A stretch of 64,000 nucleotides of DNA from Morinoia aosen (lineage: Eukaryota; Arthropoda; Malacostraca; Amphipoda; Talitridae). Both the position numbers and the translations under genes were made by a program. The stretch lies in NCBI GenBank assembly GCA_030386875.1, contig CM059559.1, positions 66,850,392-66,914,391 on the forward strand, written 5' to 3'. Under the pieces are notes generated by a model. The model was given only the letters and a program-made list of their open reading frames with translations. It was not told the DNA's origin and ran no database searches. Shown here in pieces: positions 22,305-34,335 of the stretch. The stretch's first letter is position 1. Every line of letters starts with the position of its first letter.

Positions 22305-23827
22305 TTAAGGACACCGTCTGGGTAGGAGAAAATGTCCGTCATTTATGGATGGATTTCTCTGAAATTTTCACAATAGGTGTGAAATGATGCAAAGATCATT
22401 TGTTATTTCGACAAAATTTTTGTATCTGCACTGGATTTTTTTTTGTTTTTTGAAAAATATGATAAATAGGGTTTTTTTAAAATCTATCTTCTTCTACAAT
22501 TTTGAAGTTACAGAACCAGAACATCGTTTTTAGATTGCTTATATGTCAGTATAACCATAAGGGGCTACGAATTTTGATAACTTTTTTTGTGGATTGTGAA
22601 AATATTTTTTTTTCAAAAATGTGACCTTTTTTCATTTTTTTTTCATGTCGTGTAATTTTCAAAATAATAGATGTATCGAAAAATGTAACCCCTTATGGAT
22701 ACACCTTGCTAAGCCCTATCGAATGGTATATAAACCATTCTCGTAGCTCTAAAATTGTGGAATAAGATACATTTGAGAAACCAATGTTTCCAGAAAAACG
22801 TTTTTCACAAAAAAAAATGTTTTTCTTTTTATCTTCTGAACTACTAGATTTTCTACAATGAACTCTTGTGCGTTTGCAGCTCTTTTCTAGCCCTTTTGAT
22901 TGATATAATTTACATTGCTGTAGCTCTGTAACTCTGGGAAAAAATATACAACAAAAGACAATAGATGTAATTCTTCAAAACAACCACTTTTTCATTTTTT
23001 TTCGACCAAAATAAGTTTTTTGTTACGTCAAATCATTTGTTTTTTAGCTCTTTTCAAGCCCTTTGGATTGGTGTGCTCGCCATAGCTGTAGCTATGATAC
23101 TGCAGCTGTCATCGAGCTATGAATGAAAGCTGCGGTATCATAGATACGGCATAACAGCTAAATTCTGAAATTGTCAAATATTATAAAAAATATTTACTCA
23201 GCATTAGAATGTTTTGTTTGAATAATGGAAGCACTCTGAGTATCCCATTAACGAACTATACTGCCATTCCCGCAGAGAAACACGCTCAATTGACCCCCAA
23301 TAATGAGGGGGGGAGGGTTCAAGGTCACTCCACCCCCCATCGCTTTCCCCCCCTCTGGTGGGCGCACTATTCGGAGTAGACGTAAATGGAAAGTACCAAT
23401 GGAAGCACAAGAAAATCCTCAATAAGATGCATATAAAAACAGAAAATCAACACAAATCCCGATTTCTATCAAGACGGTCTCAATAGATACAGCAGAACAG
23501 CTAAATTCTGAAATTGTCAAAATTTTATAAAAAATGTTCATTCAGCGTTAGAATGTTTCGTTTGAATAATGGAAGCACTCTGAGTAGCCCATTAACAAAC
23601 TATAATGCCATTGCCACAGAGAAACACGCTCAATTGACCCCCAACAACGAGGGGGATGGGTCAAGGTCACGCCATCCCCATCGCTTCCCCCCCCTTTGGT
23701 GGGCGCTCTATTCCGAGTAGATGTAAACGGAAAGTACCAATGAAAGCGCAGAAAAATCCTCTTTAATTTGCATATAAGAACAGAAAATCAACACATTACC
23801 TGATTTCTACCCAGACGGTATCCTTAA
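22305..23827. mobile_element. TTAA-bounded DNA element F (piggyBac-like, non-autonomous)
   Basis: Both ends are TTAA followed inward by a 17-bp terminal repeat GGAYACCGTCTGGGTAG (one mismatch between ends). TTAA duplications are the hallmark of piggyBac-type transposons. There is no transposase ORF in 1.5 kb, only T-rich sequence and a 343-bp tandem duplication, so it would need a transposase in trans. Its right TTAA (23824-23827) is also the left TTAA of element A. Confidence 0.7.
23141..23826. repeat. 343-bp tandem duplication inside element F
   Basis: Units start at TAGATAC (23141 and 23484) and share AACAGCTAAATTCTGAAATTG, GAATAATGGAAGCACTCTGAG and AAACACGCTCAATTGACCCCC. Identity is about 85-90% by eye. 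It includes C-rich and G-rich runs, and both units show spurious short frames. Confidence 0.85.
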
Positions 23828-24910
23828 GGGGGGTCAACTCATCAACTTGAAATTTTAATCTGATTGGTCTGATATTATGCCAGTATATGTATTTATTGAA
23901 AAAAAATTTTACTCGCAACATTTATCAATTTAGAACTTAGTCTATGGAAAAAATTGGAAATATCAGTTTTTAGTACATTTTTGGGGGGTTTTCAAAACAA
24001 AAGAAGTCAGAGTTTTCATGCTAGGAAAATAACCAGTTTTGAAATCCTTCTCACATTGAAAACAAAATAAAGCTCTTGAATTTTCAATTTGTGTTATAGC
24101 TTTCTTTGTATTGGATCACTAACTAGAAAAGAAAATTTTGGATTTCATGTGATAAAAAAAACTGATGTAAAAATTGAAAAGCCTCAGTTTGTTATGAATG
24201 TTTCAAGGATTTTAAAAACTGTTTCTGTTTTTTCCTAGCATAAAATTGACTGACTTCTATCTTTTCAATGTTGAAAATGAGGGGTTTTCAGTATAAGCCA
24301 GAAACAAAATGTTTTGATGAAGTGTAATTTAATGGAGAATAATTGTAGTTAAATGCTGTTTTGATGTTTTTTCGATTATCTTTCTGCATAATTTTATATT
24401 TACACACTGAATAGTGAACTACAAAACAAAAAAATTAAAATTTCATTGATTGAATGGTGAATTTGTTATTTGTGGTGTGATTCTTCTGAAATTTGAACAG
24501 TATATACAATTTTGAAAAAGAAGTAGTTTGTTCAATGCATTTTTTCAATTTAGGCCTTAGTTTTTGGGAAAATTTGGAAATATTAGTTTTTCAGTTCATT
24601 TATGGGGGTATTTCAAATTAATAGAGGTCAGTGAGTTTCCATGCTACAACAAAACCAAAGACAGTTTTGGAAACCTTCAAACATTGCTAACAAACTAAAA
24701 ATGCAAGATTTTTCATTTTCCTGTTTCCGTTTTATGTGGGGTTAAAAATTCATGATTTTTGATCCCCTTACACCCTTCAGGAAGGGGGTTCTAATGCCCA
24801 TAGCCCCATAAAATTTTAGGGCATTATAATCTATCACCTAAGGATCCTTTTTCAACATCAACAAAAACTTGGCCCATCGGGCCAAGGGGGGCCCTGGATG
24901 ACCCCCTTAA
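23824..24910. mobile_element. TTAA-bounded DNA element A
   Basis: TTAA plus GGGGGGTCA at the left, TGACCCCC plus TTAA at the right. Its right part, inverted, aligns with the left part of element B: blocks ATCCAGGGCCCC / ATCCCAGGCCCC, AAAAAGGAYCCTTAGGTG and CCTAAAATTTTATG. No coding capacity. The interior has inverted pairs of a 60-bp module (around GTTTTTTCCTAGCATAAAA and ATGCTACAACAAAACCAAAG). Confidence 0.7.
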
Positions 24911-25553
24911 AGTCTTTGCTTCACTAGTACGGAGAGAAAATCATGGCGTCATTCATTTACGTTGCCGTTTACATCAAGGTGTTGCAGCTTCAAAAGAATC
25001 ACAGGGCAATTTGAAGGAGGAATTGCAGCAAGTTATTGAAATAGTCAACATCATTAAAAGTAAACCAATGAAATCAAGAGTGTTCCAAGAATTGTGCTAA
25101 GACATGGATTCTAATCATATTCTCTTACTTATGGATGTGGAAGCTCCATGGGTATCAAAGGGTAAAAGACTTAGCTTGTGTTCACGATTCACATGAGTAA
25201 TTGAATGCATTTAAAAAAAAAAGATTTTGAATAATTTTGTAATATCTCATGCGATTTTTGGATGCCTAAAATGAAAGATACTATAGATATATTCTGTTAT
25301 CTTAGTACTGCTAACAGTAGCATGCAAGGCAAAATGAAAATATCCTCACCTTAACAGATAAATTGGTATCTCTCAAAAAAAGGTGATATTTGTAAAGTCT
25401 GAGTCTACAAAGGTGAAACGATATGTTCCCTACAATGCACAGCTACTGCAGAAAGAAAATGATCTTTAGTAAAGCGAAACATTTGTCTACACTCAGAGAA
25501 TGCATCAACCATTATTTTCCATCATTGAACACAGAGAATAGCATGACTGGATT
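24911..25553. other. Non-coding, nothing recognised
   Basis: Spacer between elements A and B. Short frames only. Confidence 0.4.
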
Positions 25554-26651
25554 TTAAGGGCATCATCCCAGGCCCCTGTCGGTCCGATGGTCATTTTTCA
25601 TCATGTTTTTGTTGGAAAAGGACCCTTAGGTGGTGGACTATTCGGTCCTAAAATTTTATGACGCTACGGACAATAGATTCCCCCCCCCAGGGGGGAGTTA
25701 GGGGACCAAAATCCTACACTTCCAAGCCCATTTCAACCCCATTTAAAAAGACAACAAAATGGGAAATGGAAAATTTCACTATTTGATTTTGTTAGAAATG
25801 TTATATGGATTCTATAACTGCCTTTGTTTTTGTTCTAGCAAAACTGGATGAGGAGTTGCATCTTGAAATATCAATACCAGTGAAATATCAATACCTTAAA
25901 TCCAATGTGTCAAATTTTTTAAAAACTAAGGCCTAAATCAAAAAAATGAATGAACTAAATTGTGTTTCATTTCAAAGGTTACATATCATGGTCAAATTTT
26001 ATAAGAATTAGACTGAAAATAAAAAATTTCAAATACTTGAAACGAAAAAATTTTTTGGGGGGGTTTGGAAATCACAATTCACAGTGTGAATGTGAAGTTA
26101 TGAATGGAAATTATCGAAATAAAAATTAAAACTGCATTCAATTATATAAATTGGTCATTATATTACACTTCAACAAAAAATTTCATTTTATGCTTACATA
26201 CAACACCTCTAACTTCCAACATTCCAAATGGGACTCCTCATTGAGTTTTGATGCTAGAACAAAACCAAAGACAGTTTTAGAATCCTCAGAAAATTTCTAA
26301 CTAACTCCAATGAGACTTTTTTCAAATTCAAATTTTTCAAATAAATATATAGCTCTAATTCTTAAAAATTATTGTTGGGTTTAGAAATTTTGAAAAATTT
26401 GAATTTGCCCATTTGAGTTTGTTAGAAATGTTCCAAGGATTCTAAAACTGTCTTTGGTTTTGTTTTAGCATCAAAACTTGATGACGAGTCCCATTTTGAA
26501 CATATACCAAAAAACTAATATTTCATAAAAAAACTAAGGCCTAAATCAAAAAAGTGACACGAGTAAAAAAGGTTTACTTTCACAAAATAATATTTTGGCC
26601 AATTTTCAAACGAATCGGACAAAAAAAGATTAAAAGGTGGGATGATTTTAA
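25554..26651. mobile_element. TTAA-bounded DNA element B
   Basis: Starts TTAAGGGCATCATCCCAGG and ends with the inverted form CCACC..GGTGGGATGAT then TTTAA. Length 1098 bp, close to element A (1087 bp). It holds the 60-bp module three times (near 25800-25860, 26230-26310 inverted, 26420-26490), the last two able to pair as a large hairpin. No ORF. Confidence 0.65.
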
Positions 26652-27799
26652 ATCCCTTCATTGATTTTCCTTATAATGAATTTCAATTACCTGAAAATAA
26701 ATCAGCAAGTATTTCAGGCGACCAAAGCTTGGAAATAGAACATTTTGCGGTCACAATTGATACCTTGTGGACTACAAGAAAAAAGAATATCCGACCTCAT
26801 GAGATTAGGCTCTTGCAGTCCTCTTACAATTTCCATTTCTCATCTGTGTGAATAAGGGTTCTCAACATTGCACAATACAAAAGAGAGAAAGACTACGCTC
26901 CAATGAGGAAGAACTGCAAGTGTGCTTATCCTATGTACACTCAAGCAATGAAGAGGTTATAAAACAGCACCAAGCACACTGTCACACAAATAATGGCAAG
27001 TGGCAACAACCAGCAATAAAAATGTTAAGCCCAATTAAAAAGTTTTGTTATTCACATTTAAAATTGCAACCTTTGAGGCTTAGATTTATTGAAATATGTA
27101 GCTATAGTATAACCATTTCCCCTAGTTGACAGTACACCTGCAGTATGTAAGCTCCAATATTTGCAATGGTTCATAGATATGCAGTGAGTTACAAAAGTTT
27201 GAAAAACGCTTCTGTAACACAATAGATAATGAGCATCACTCTGTATGTCAATCAGTACACCATATCATGAACTCATTGTAAGTGGTTCTCACATAAATTC
27301 CTAATGAGAACCCTAATAATATACTTAAATACAAGCAGTTCAATGAATGGTGCAAACATTGATATATAACTTATGAGTGAGGTCTTGAGTTCTCTACCTG
27401 GCTATTACCTACTATATAAGAAATATTCATTTGAGTTACCTCTGTTTCAGTATTACCAGATCACAAGCTCTGACTTGACCTTGAACTAGAACTAGGACCA
27501 ACAGTGTCAGGGCCTTGGTAACGGCCTAGAATTTCCTCAACAACAATCACAGTAGCCACGCAAGAATTCAGGGCCTGTGTACCAGAGGAATCCCATAAAC
27601 TACTTAGGATCCACCAACCCTTGTCACAAACTACTATTAGATGGCATCACTGGGTTAACCAGTACATCAAAGAACCACCTGCAGGCAGCATGGGCTCATC
27701 TTTTCATTAACACAGCTTTAATAATTCATTTTGAAAATAGGCTCCACACTTGGTCACCTCTGGATAGCTTCTACAGCTGGACATTTTGGAGCACCCAGT
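26652..27799. other. Non-coding, nothing recognised
   Basis: AT-rich. Short frames at 26642-27129 have no known motif. The right end approaches the 3' end of the decayed LINE. Confidence 0.4.
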
Positions 27800-30700
27800 G
27801 CTAGACACCCACCCTATTCTGAATCACATCCAGCTTTTCTAGGTCACTTCCAATCCACACTAAAGCACTTATCCCATTCATGATACTAGTACAGGAACGT
27901 ACTGCTGCATTCCTCTCACACATCCATACTTGTTTGCCGTTTACCTCACCACACTTCTCAACCAGCCATACCACTGCACAGCTTTTGCCATTTTCTCACC
28001 CTTAGTTCTAGTGCATCCATCTTCACTCATCATACAACCTAGATAATTGTATTCTTTTGTTCTAGCTATTTTGATTTCTCTAATATTCCAGTCTGTATTA
28101 GTCTTGTCACTATTCATAACCATACTTTTATCTGCACTAAATTTCATCTTGAAATCACTACTATACCCAATCACAATGTTGAGCATCCTTTGTAGTTCAT
28201 GCTCAGATTCACTTTCCAAAACTACATCAGAAGCATACAACAAACAACTTCAAGTCTCTCCTCTCCAACTTTCAATATTAAGCCACTCTCAATCAAACTG
28301 CTAATTCTTCTGTGTACAATCCAAACAACAGGGGCAAGTACAGCCGTCTCACTCCTAACTTAACCATTTCTAAATTTCCTAACCTGTAGATAGTGCTTGT
28401 TTCTCATACAGCCTTCACACAATGTTCATTGGCTTTCTACTCAATCAAACTTTCCTTAAGATTTAAAAAAGCCTAACCCAATCTTCATCATCATACACCA
28501 TTTCAATATCCAGAAATGCAAGATTAACTTTGTTCTCTTCCTTTCTCATTTACTCAATAATTTCACTCACTACAAACTGATTGTCTTCACATCTATCTTG
28601 CCTAAAATCATTCTGTTCTTCTCCCAGTAATACTAGTTCTTCAACTAAATCCATCAATCAGACAAAAAAGCACCAAGTCCATTTTACAAGATTTTCAGGA
28701 GAGGTGCAACAAGTAGAAGTTTATTACATGAAAAGTACCTCCTACCCACAACAGAACAGCAACTGAAAGTTTAGAGGGCGCCTTGCACCTTAGAGAACCC
28801 ATATTGGCTGAGAAACAATTATTTTGAGAGCTGGGGATATTTTGTCTGTTGATAAATATTTCATTAACCATCCAAAATACCACAGAGAATGTTACATACA
28901 GTGTCAGCCAGAACAGTAAGTCTAATTTCTTAGTTTTTCTACACTTATATGCACACCCTTATGCATTAGAATGAAATTACACTAGTTTCAGTTATCCGGT
29001 ACTCTTTTGCTCTTCTATATTTTATGAAATAAACTTTTCAAGTTATTAACACGCTCCCCTTTATTTGTTAAACTCATAAGATCCTATCAGGGCCATACCA
29101 TGCCTTTCCATTTTTCCATGTCTTCAAAAAATTTCCCATCTCACAAATGATTTGAACTTCCATTTGAAGGTCATGTACATCAGTCAGGAAATTTATGGGT
29201 TCTACATTTATTATCTGCTCATTCATTCCACCAATGACCTCCCAGCAGTCCATAACTGCTTCCACTATTTGTGCCCTATCTTGCACATTGTAAGCATTGA
29301 CTACTAGTTTTTCAATTTGCACGTTACTAGTTTCATCATTACCTAATAAAAATTTATACCAATCTTTTAATCCATCTGGACCCATCTTCCTCAGAGTTTC
29401 AACCTTATGTCTCTGCTCTCAAACTCTGTACTTATTTATCATTCTCTTCCCCTTCTTCTGTTGGTCCCTGTACTTATTCCATGCATGCTGCCATTCATCC
29501 TCAGTAATTCTGCCTCATACATTTTCCACATATTGAGTAGTTTCTTATTCAAAGTCTTCCTTCTTTGTTCTTTCCTGCCAGCCCCTGGCATTCCCTGCAC
29601 TTCTGCATTTTATTCTTCAATCTTTTGCTCTGCCACATTATTCAAGGTTCTTGCAATCTCACCATTTAGATCATTTACATCTTCACACCTATTCCAGTTA
29701 CATCTGCTCTATTCCTTTCTGACTTCTTCCCAGTTTGCCACTTTTATCCACCAGTTTTTTTTTACACTGCTGACTTTCTGCATTGATTGCTTTCCGCTCA
29801 AATTATATTGAAGTACAAGCATTCAATGGTCACTATCAACATCACTTCATTTACAAACATTTCTTTGACACGCAATCATCCTCTCTTCTTCACAATCACA
29901 GTCAATTACAGTTTTCTCTTTGTGGCTTTGCCATGCATGCAAACCATTCCATATGGTGACATTCAAGTTCTCAAGTTCATTCTCTTCACAGAGATCAATC
30001 AATTCTTGTCCATTTGTCTTTACAGGCTCAACATGTTTGCCAACATGGTCATTCATGTCACCCATCAAAATCAGAGGAAACCTGCAGCATTTCTTGTACA
30101 TCCCTTGTCAACATTTCATACTTCTTTACATCACAAGAAACCTGCAGCATTTCTTGTACAACCCTTGTCAATATTTCATACTTCTTTGCATTCTATGTGG
30201 GCTAAAATCCTATCAGTTGTCATATAGGGCCTAACATTCAATCAAAACATTCTCAGGCATGCTTTTTCTCATACTTTATCACTAACAAATTAGCACTCTC
30301 AGATTTATTTCAATAGGAATTTTTTCTAATTTCCATTTTAAAGCATTCTTTACAATAAGACCCACCCCACCACCCTTTTATGCTATTTCACAAGCCCTTT
30401 CCCTATTAAATACTTGTTCTCCTTACATGTTTAACCAATTCTCTCATGCATTTGGGTGTTTACCACAACACAATCCAGTTTTCAATTCTCAAATCCTCCT
30501 ACCAGGTCCCCTAACTTTCCTATGTTCCATCTAAAAATGACAAGATCATTCACTGCCCTGTTCGTGTTGGGCTAACAGTAACATACTGTATACTGTAATG
30601 AGGTCCATACTGTTCGGCTGCATTGGTGCTGGAACCTCGGCGTGCTCGTCACGGTGGTGCGAGTTGACCCATTAAGCAGTTACATACAGGCAGTCGCGCT

Positions 30701-31640
30701 AATCAGTTGCTTAGTACTGTGCACTTGAGTTATATTTGAGCAGTTGTGCTCTGTGTATTTAAAGTCTTGATATAGCAGGTGAGCAAAACTAAGTCTTGTC
30801 TCAGTCATCCCTCTCTGCCATCCTGTTTGTAAGAACTTATCATGCTATTCAACCAATTATCATTTTTATTGGCTTTTAACATGTTCATTAAAAAACCCCG
30901 TGCTTTCAATATATCTGTTATATTCACAAATTAAGAATCTTAACTTTTAATAAACATTGCAGAGAAGAAATTCCAGAAAACAGAAGCAAATTTTACTGGT
31001 TTGTTGCCATAGCTATTGGCTTGAAAGGCTTGGCCACCTTACTAGAGGAAAGTCAAGGGCTCTGTGACACACCCACACATTAAACATCTGAACCTCACAG
31101 TACTGTTGGACAATTTGGGATATTGTTTCAACTCAGATTTTCTTTCACCCTGTTCCACCTTCTATTTGGACAAGTAGCACTGGTCCAGTAAATGTCTCTC
31201 CTGGAAAACTTCATCCCACCTTCTAGCAACAGGTGGACTCCATCCATCGTGGATCACACTATCCATCTCCAGGACACTTACACTCAACTCATGCCTTTCC
31301 AGACTATCATATCCATAATCTCATACACATCTATTTATACTTGTTCATACTCCTCACCACAAGCAGTCCTCATCTGGTGGCTCGTCACTGAAACTCTAAC
31401 AATCTTCATTCGCGCACACTCCACAACTTTCATAATTGCATTCACTGTACATTCTTTCCAACATTCAAGCAACTGATTTCCACATCCTTGCAGGACAATC
31501 ATACCCTCAACCATGCCACCTATCATTTTCCAAGCATACCTGCATATCTCATCCACTCCTCTCACAAGCTTGTGCAATGTGCATCCATCACTATCTTTCA
31601 TCCTCACAAACCTCACATTCTCAAATACTATCTCCACATG
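27800..31640 (-). pseudogene. Decayed non-LTR retrotransposon (endonuclease and RT remnants)
   Basis: Minus strand, read from high to low coordinates. Near 30101-29847: LILMGDMNDHVG and then NGQELIDL, the GDFN-type core of an AP endonuclease (Phe to Met). Near 29385-29074: a linker ending GKAWYGPDRIL, matching the usual ...GKAVGPDEI before the RT. Around 28640-28480: a QNDFRQDR...DNQF and AFLDIEMVYD pattern, the RT motif with its first catalytic Asp. 28243-27941: YASDVVL (a damaged YADD box), then MKFSADKSMVM and a KEYNYLGCMMSEDG thumb. Several stops and frameshifts break it. It belongs to a different clade from the 6-12 kb LINE, as no RNase H is seen. A frame at 31637-31335 may be its upstream part, but this is unproven. 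Confidence 0.75.
30077..30196. repeat. 60-bp tandem duplication in the LINE remnant
   Basis: GAAACCTGCAGCATTTCTTG starts at 30077 and again at 30137, with about 57 of 60 bases the same. It is a multiple of three, so it adds 20 codons in frame just upstream of the endonuclease GD-N core. Confidence 0.85.
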
Positions 31641-32553
31641 TTTTAATCAAAGGTCTGTCTCCCTCTTTCTTTCAGATCTTCCACTCCCTGCATTCTATCC
31701 ATTCTTCTTCCCCCCATCACTTCCATCAAATGTACATGCCTCTTGTCTGGCATATCAACAGGCAGCTCATTTATATTCTATTTACACCTTTACTCCTAAC
31801 ATCATTCCCATTCGTTCTTCTGCTTTCATTTGTCACATTTACATCATCATTCACTGCACTCACACTCATTACATCATTTTCATTCTTCCCCATGTTCAGC
31901 TTCCTTTTATTCTCTAACTCACTCCTTAAAACAACATTCAGAGCTGCCAGCCTCTAACCTCTTCTTCCAACTTCTTTCTTGTATCATTTAAGTACTTCCA
32001 GTATGAAAACCAACTTCAACTTTCTTACACCCTTGCACACATCTATCCCCACCTATTAAGAACAAGTCACACATTAAAACGCATGAAGAAACCCATTAGC
32101 ACCTCCCTTCCTAACACCACCACTCCTATTGCTTTCTCAAACACAACAACTTCTATTGCTTTCAAATTCTCAAACAAAGCTTCTGTCTTTGACAAAACTT
32201 CACAGGCAGAAGCCTTCACTTGGTAAATAAACCAGTAATACACAAAACCCACTTTTCCACATGCTGATCATGGAAATTGAAGTTATTGAACTAAAAACAT
32301 TTACACTATTCTTTCAGTCACTCCATAAGGCACCACACTATACTCATATGAATATGCTAACTATACCAGTCCATGACAGCAGATTTATTTCACACCACCA
32401 CAATTTTAATCAAAAGTTAAGTCCAAAATATGCCCTCACTATTAGAACACAGAATCTAGAGGCTCTATTGACACCTCTAAGGTTGGCAAGGTTGGCAAGC
32501 CAAGGTTGGCATATAAACTCACCCAAAAAAAGCCAAAAAAAAAAAACACATAG
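31641..32553. other. Pyrimidine-rich non-coding stretch
   Basis: Strongly C+T-rich on the plus strand up to about 32250, giving long but low-complexity frames on both strands. Near 32480-32510 AAGGTTGGC is repeated. Nothing recognised. Confidence 0.4.
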
Positions 32554-32579
32554 AAAAACCCACTAAATAGTGGGTTTTT
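32554..32579. repeat. Perfect 12-bp hairpin
   Basis: Arms AAAAACCCACTA and TAGTGGGTTTTT with an AA loop. It lies between poly-A tracts about 300 bp from the hAT remnant. It may be part of a decayed transposon end, with no further support. Confidence 0.6.
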
Positions 32580-32879
32580 TGGGTTTTAATAGTGCTATTT
32601 AAATTTTACTTGTTGTCAAGCTTATAGAATAAAAATGAGCTACATATTTATATTGTCAAAAATTTGTCCAAGAAATATGCATGACTATGACAATAAATAT
32701 TAAATAACAAAAAAAAAAAACACCACTATAAAAATAAAATAAGAAAAATCCTCTAGTCACGAAAAAATCTTGAGGGACTAGTATATTTCCATAAGTTCCA
32801 TTTCCAAAGTAAAAAAATAAAAACTAAGAAACAAATGCAGTTTGACTATATGAGAGTATGGAGACTCCTGAATTCTTCC

Positions 32880-33360
32880 TGTCTTCTAGACTAGACTGCT
32901 ACTACAGTACTACTGTTGTTCTCTTTCTACATCCACTGCCATTTCATCATTGTCATCCACATCATGATCATTTGAGAGGTGGCAATATACTGAGACCAAT
33001 TTCTGTGCGCGTTCTGATCAAAATCTATTTCTCAATTTATTCCACACAATTCCAAATGTTGAGAAAATTCTCTCAATGGATCCTGAACTAGCGGGGCAAG
33101 AATGAAGATTGCTCATAAACTTGCAGAAACCCTCTGCCAGTGCCTTTTCAGGAATCTGAATTTTCTGCTGTTTAATGTCTTGAATATCCCACCATCAATG
33201 AGGAGTCATTGTTTTAGTGATATTCTAGTTCAACATGTGTTTTGGGAAGATGTTGGAGTCCTTCAATTTATACAAATAAAGCGCACAGATGAACTCCGGA
33301 TTGTACTCAGCCAACCATTCTTCAATATCTGTCTCCTGTGAGAGCTTTGCCTGAAATAAG
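32880..33360 (-). pseudogene. hAT transposase C-terminal (hATC) remnant
   Basis: On the minus strand, around 33100-33010, the frame reads CPASSGSIERIFSTFGIVWN, then KLRNRF, a stop, and SERAQKLVSVYCHL. This is the dimerisation motif at the C-terminus of hAT transposases (PASS-x-ERxFS...R..L...K...L). Upstream pieces (EWLAEYNPEF near 33310-33340) fit the same family but lie in another frame. In-frame stops and shifts make it dead. The fold-back element at 33456-44985 sits just upstream and may interrupt the same gene, since related frames could continue at 44994, but I could not confirm this. Confidence 0.75.
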
Positions 33361-33656
33361 TTTAACAATTATAGTCAGATGGGGGTAAGACATGACCACA
33401 GCCATCATGAGGTAAGAAAGTAAAGAAAAAACTGGCCTATGGTGAGCATTCAAGCTAGTGATGTACCGATGTATCGGTATCGGTATCGGTATTGGCAGTA
33501 TCGGCCATTTTTAGTGGTATCGGTATCGGTATCGGCAAAATCCGGCCAATACTTTACCGATACTTTCCAATAATATGTATTTTATCATTAAAATGAAGGT
33601 CATAAATCATGAAAGTAAAAGTATTTAACCTAATAATACCCGTTGTGTGTTTATTT

Positions 33657-34202
33657 TGTCACGCTTACCAGCAAGAGCGCCAACTTCCAGAACTATCTGG
33701 CATTTAACATAGTCTCTTCTGCAACGTGCTAAATAATAATATGACAAGCAAAGACAATAAGTAAAGATTGCTCACCTGAACTTCGAAGATAGTTGTTCAG
33801 GGAACATTTCTTCAATGATAGCCGGCTATCCGGGCGTTTGGCTGCCCGAAAGCAGGGCCGGTTTGGAAATCGTCACGCACAAAGGCACTTTGCTTCCGAC
33901 TCCGTTGATGATCTCCTTCTGACGTGTCAGCCCGCGAAAGCTTCGACGTCAAGGGCGCTCCGAATCCGCTGCTGTGGCTTCAGATTCAGCTCGCACAAAT
34001 AAACGAACACATTAGGGATGTTTGATATAAACCTTTGTTGCCAGGAAGGGGAAGCAATCCAATTATTGCCTGCTTGTCATATTTAATTGATATTTAGTCT
34101 TTTAGGTCAGTAAAGGGTTAATTATGACCTAGTCCCTGATAATGCAAGATATTGATTAACTTGCAAGGGACTTAAAAGAGTAGCAAGGCTGGAGTTGCGA
34201 CA
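33657..34202 (-). repeat. 3' LTR of BEL/Pao copy 1
   Basis: 546 bp, starting TGTCGCAACTCC and ending GTAAGCGTGACA on the minus strand. A TATA-like GGTTTATATCAAAC (minus) lies about 170 bp into it. Nearly identical to 40877-41422. Confidence 0.93.
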
Positions 34203-34335
34203 CAATCCCGGCAAAAGAAAAAACGGAGTTTTCATAGAAAATTCCGTGAAATACACAAAGACATGCAATGTCCTTCCAGCCTAACTGGAAAGGACCAAGT
34301 AATAATTTCTGCGCATTACACATAAATGAAAGGGT

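Noticed and set aside
29407..30234. Plus-strand ORFs of 104-146 codons
   Set aside because: Antisense to the endonuclease and linker remnants of the decayed LINE; composition driven by TTC/TTT runs.
31436..31957. 173-codon plus-strand ORF
   Set aside because: C+T-rich low-complexity sequence, partly antisense to the LINE remnant, with no motif.
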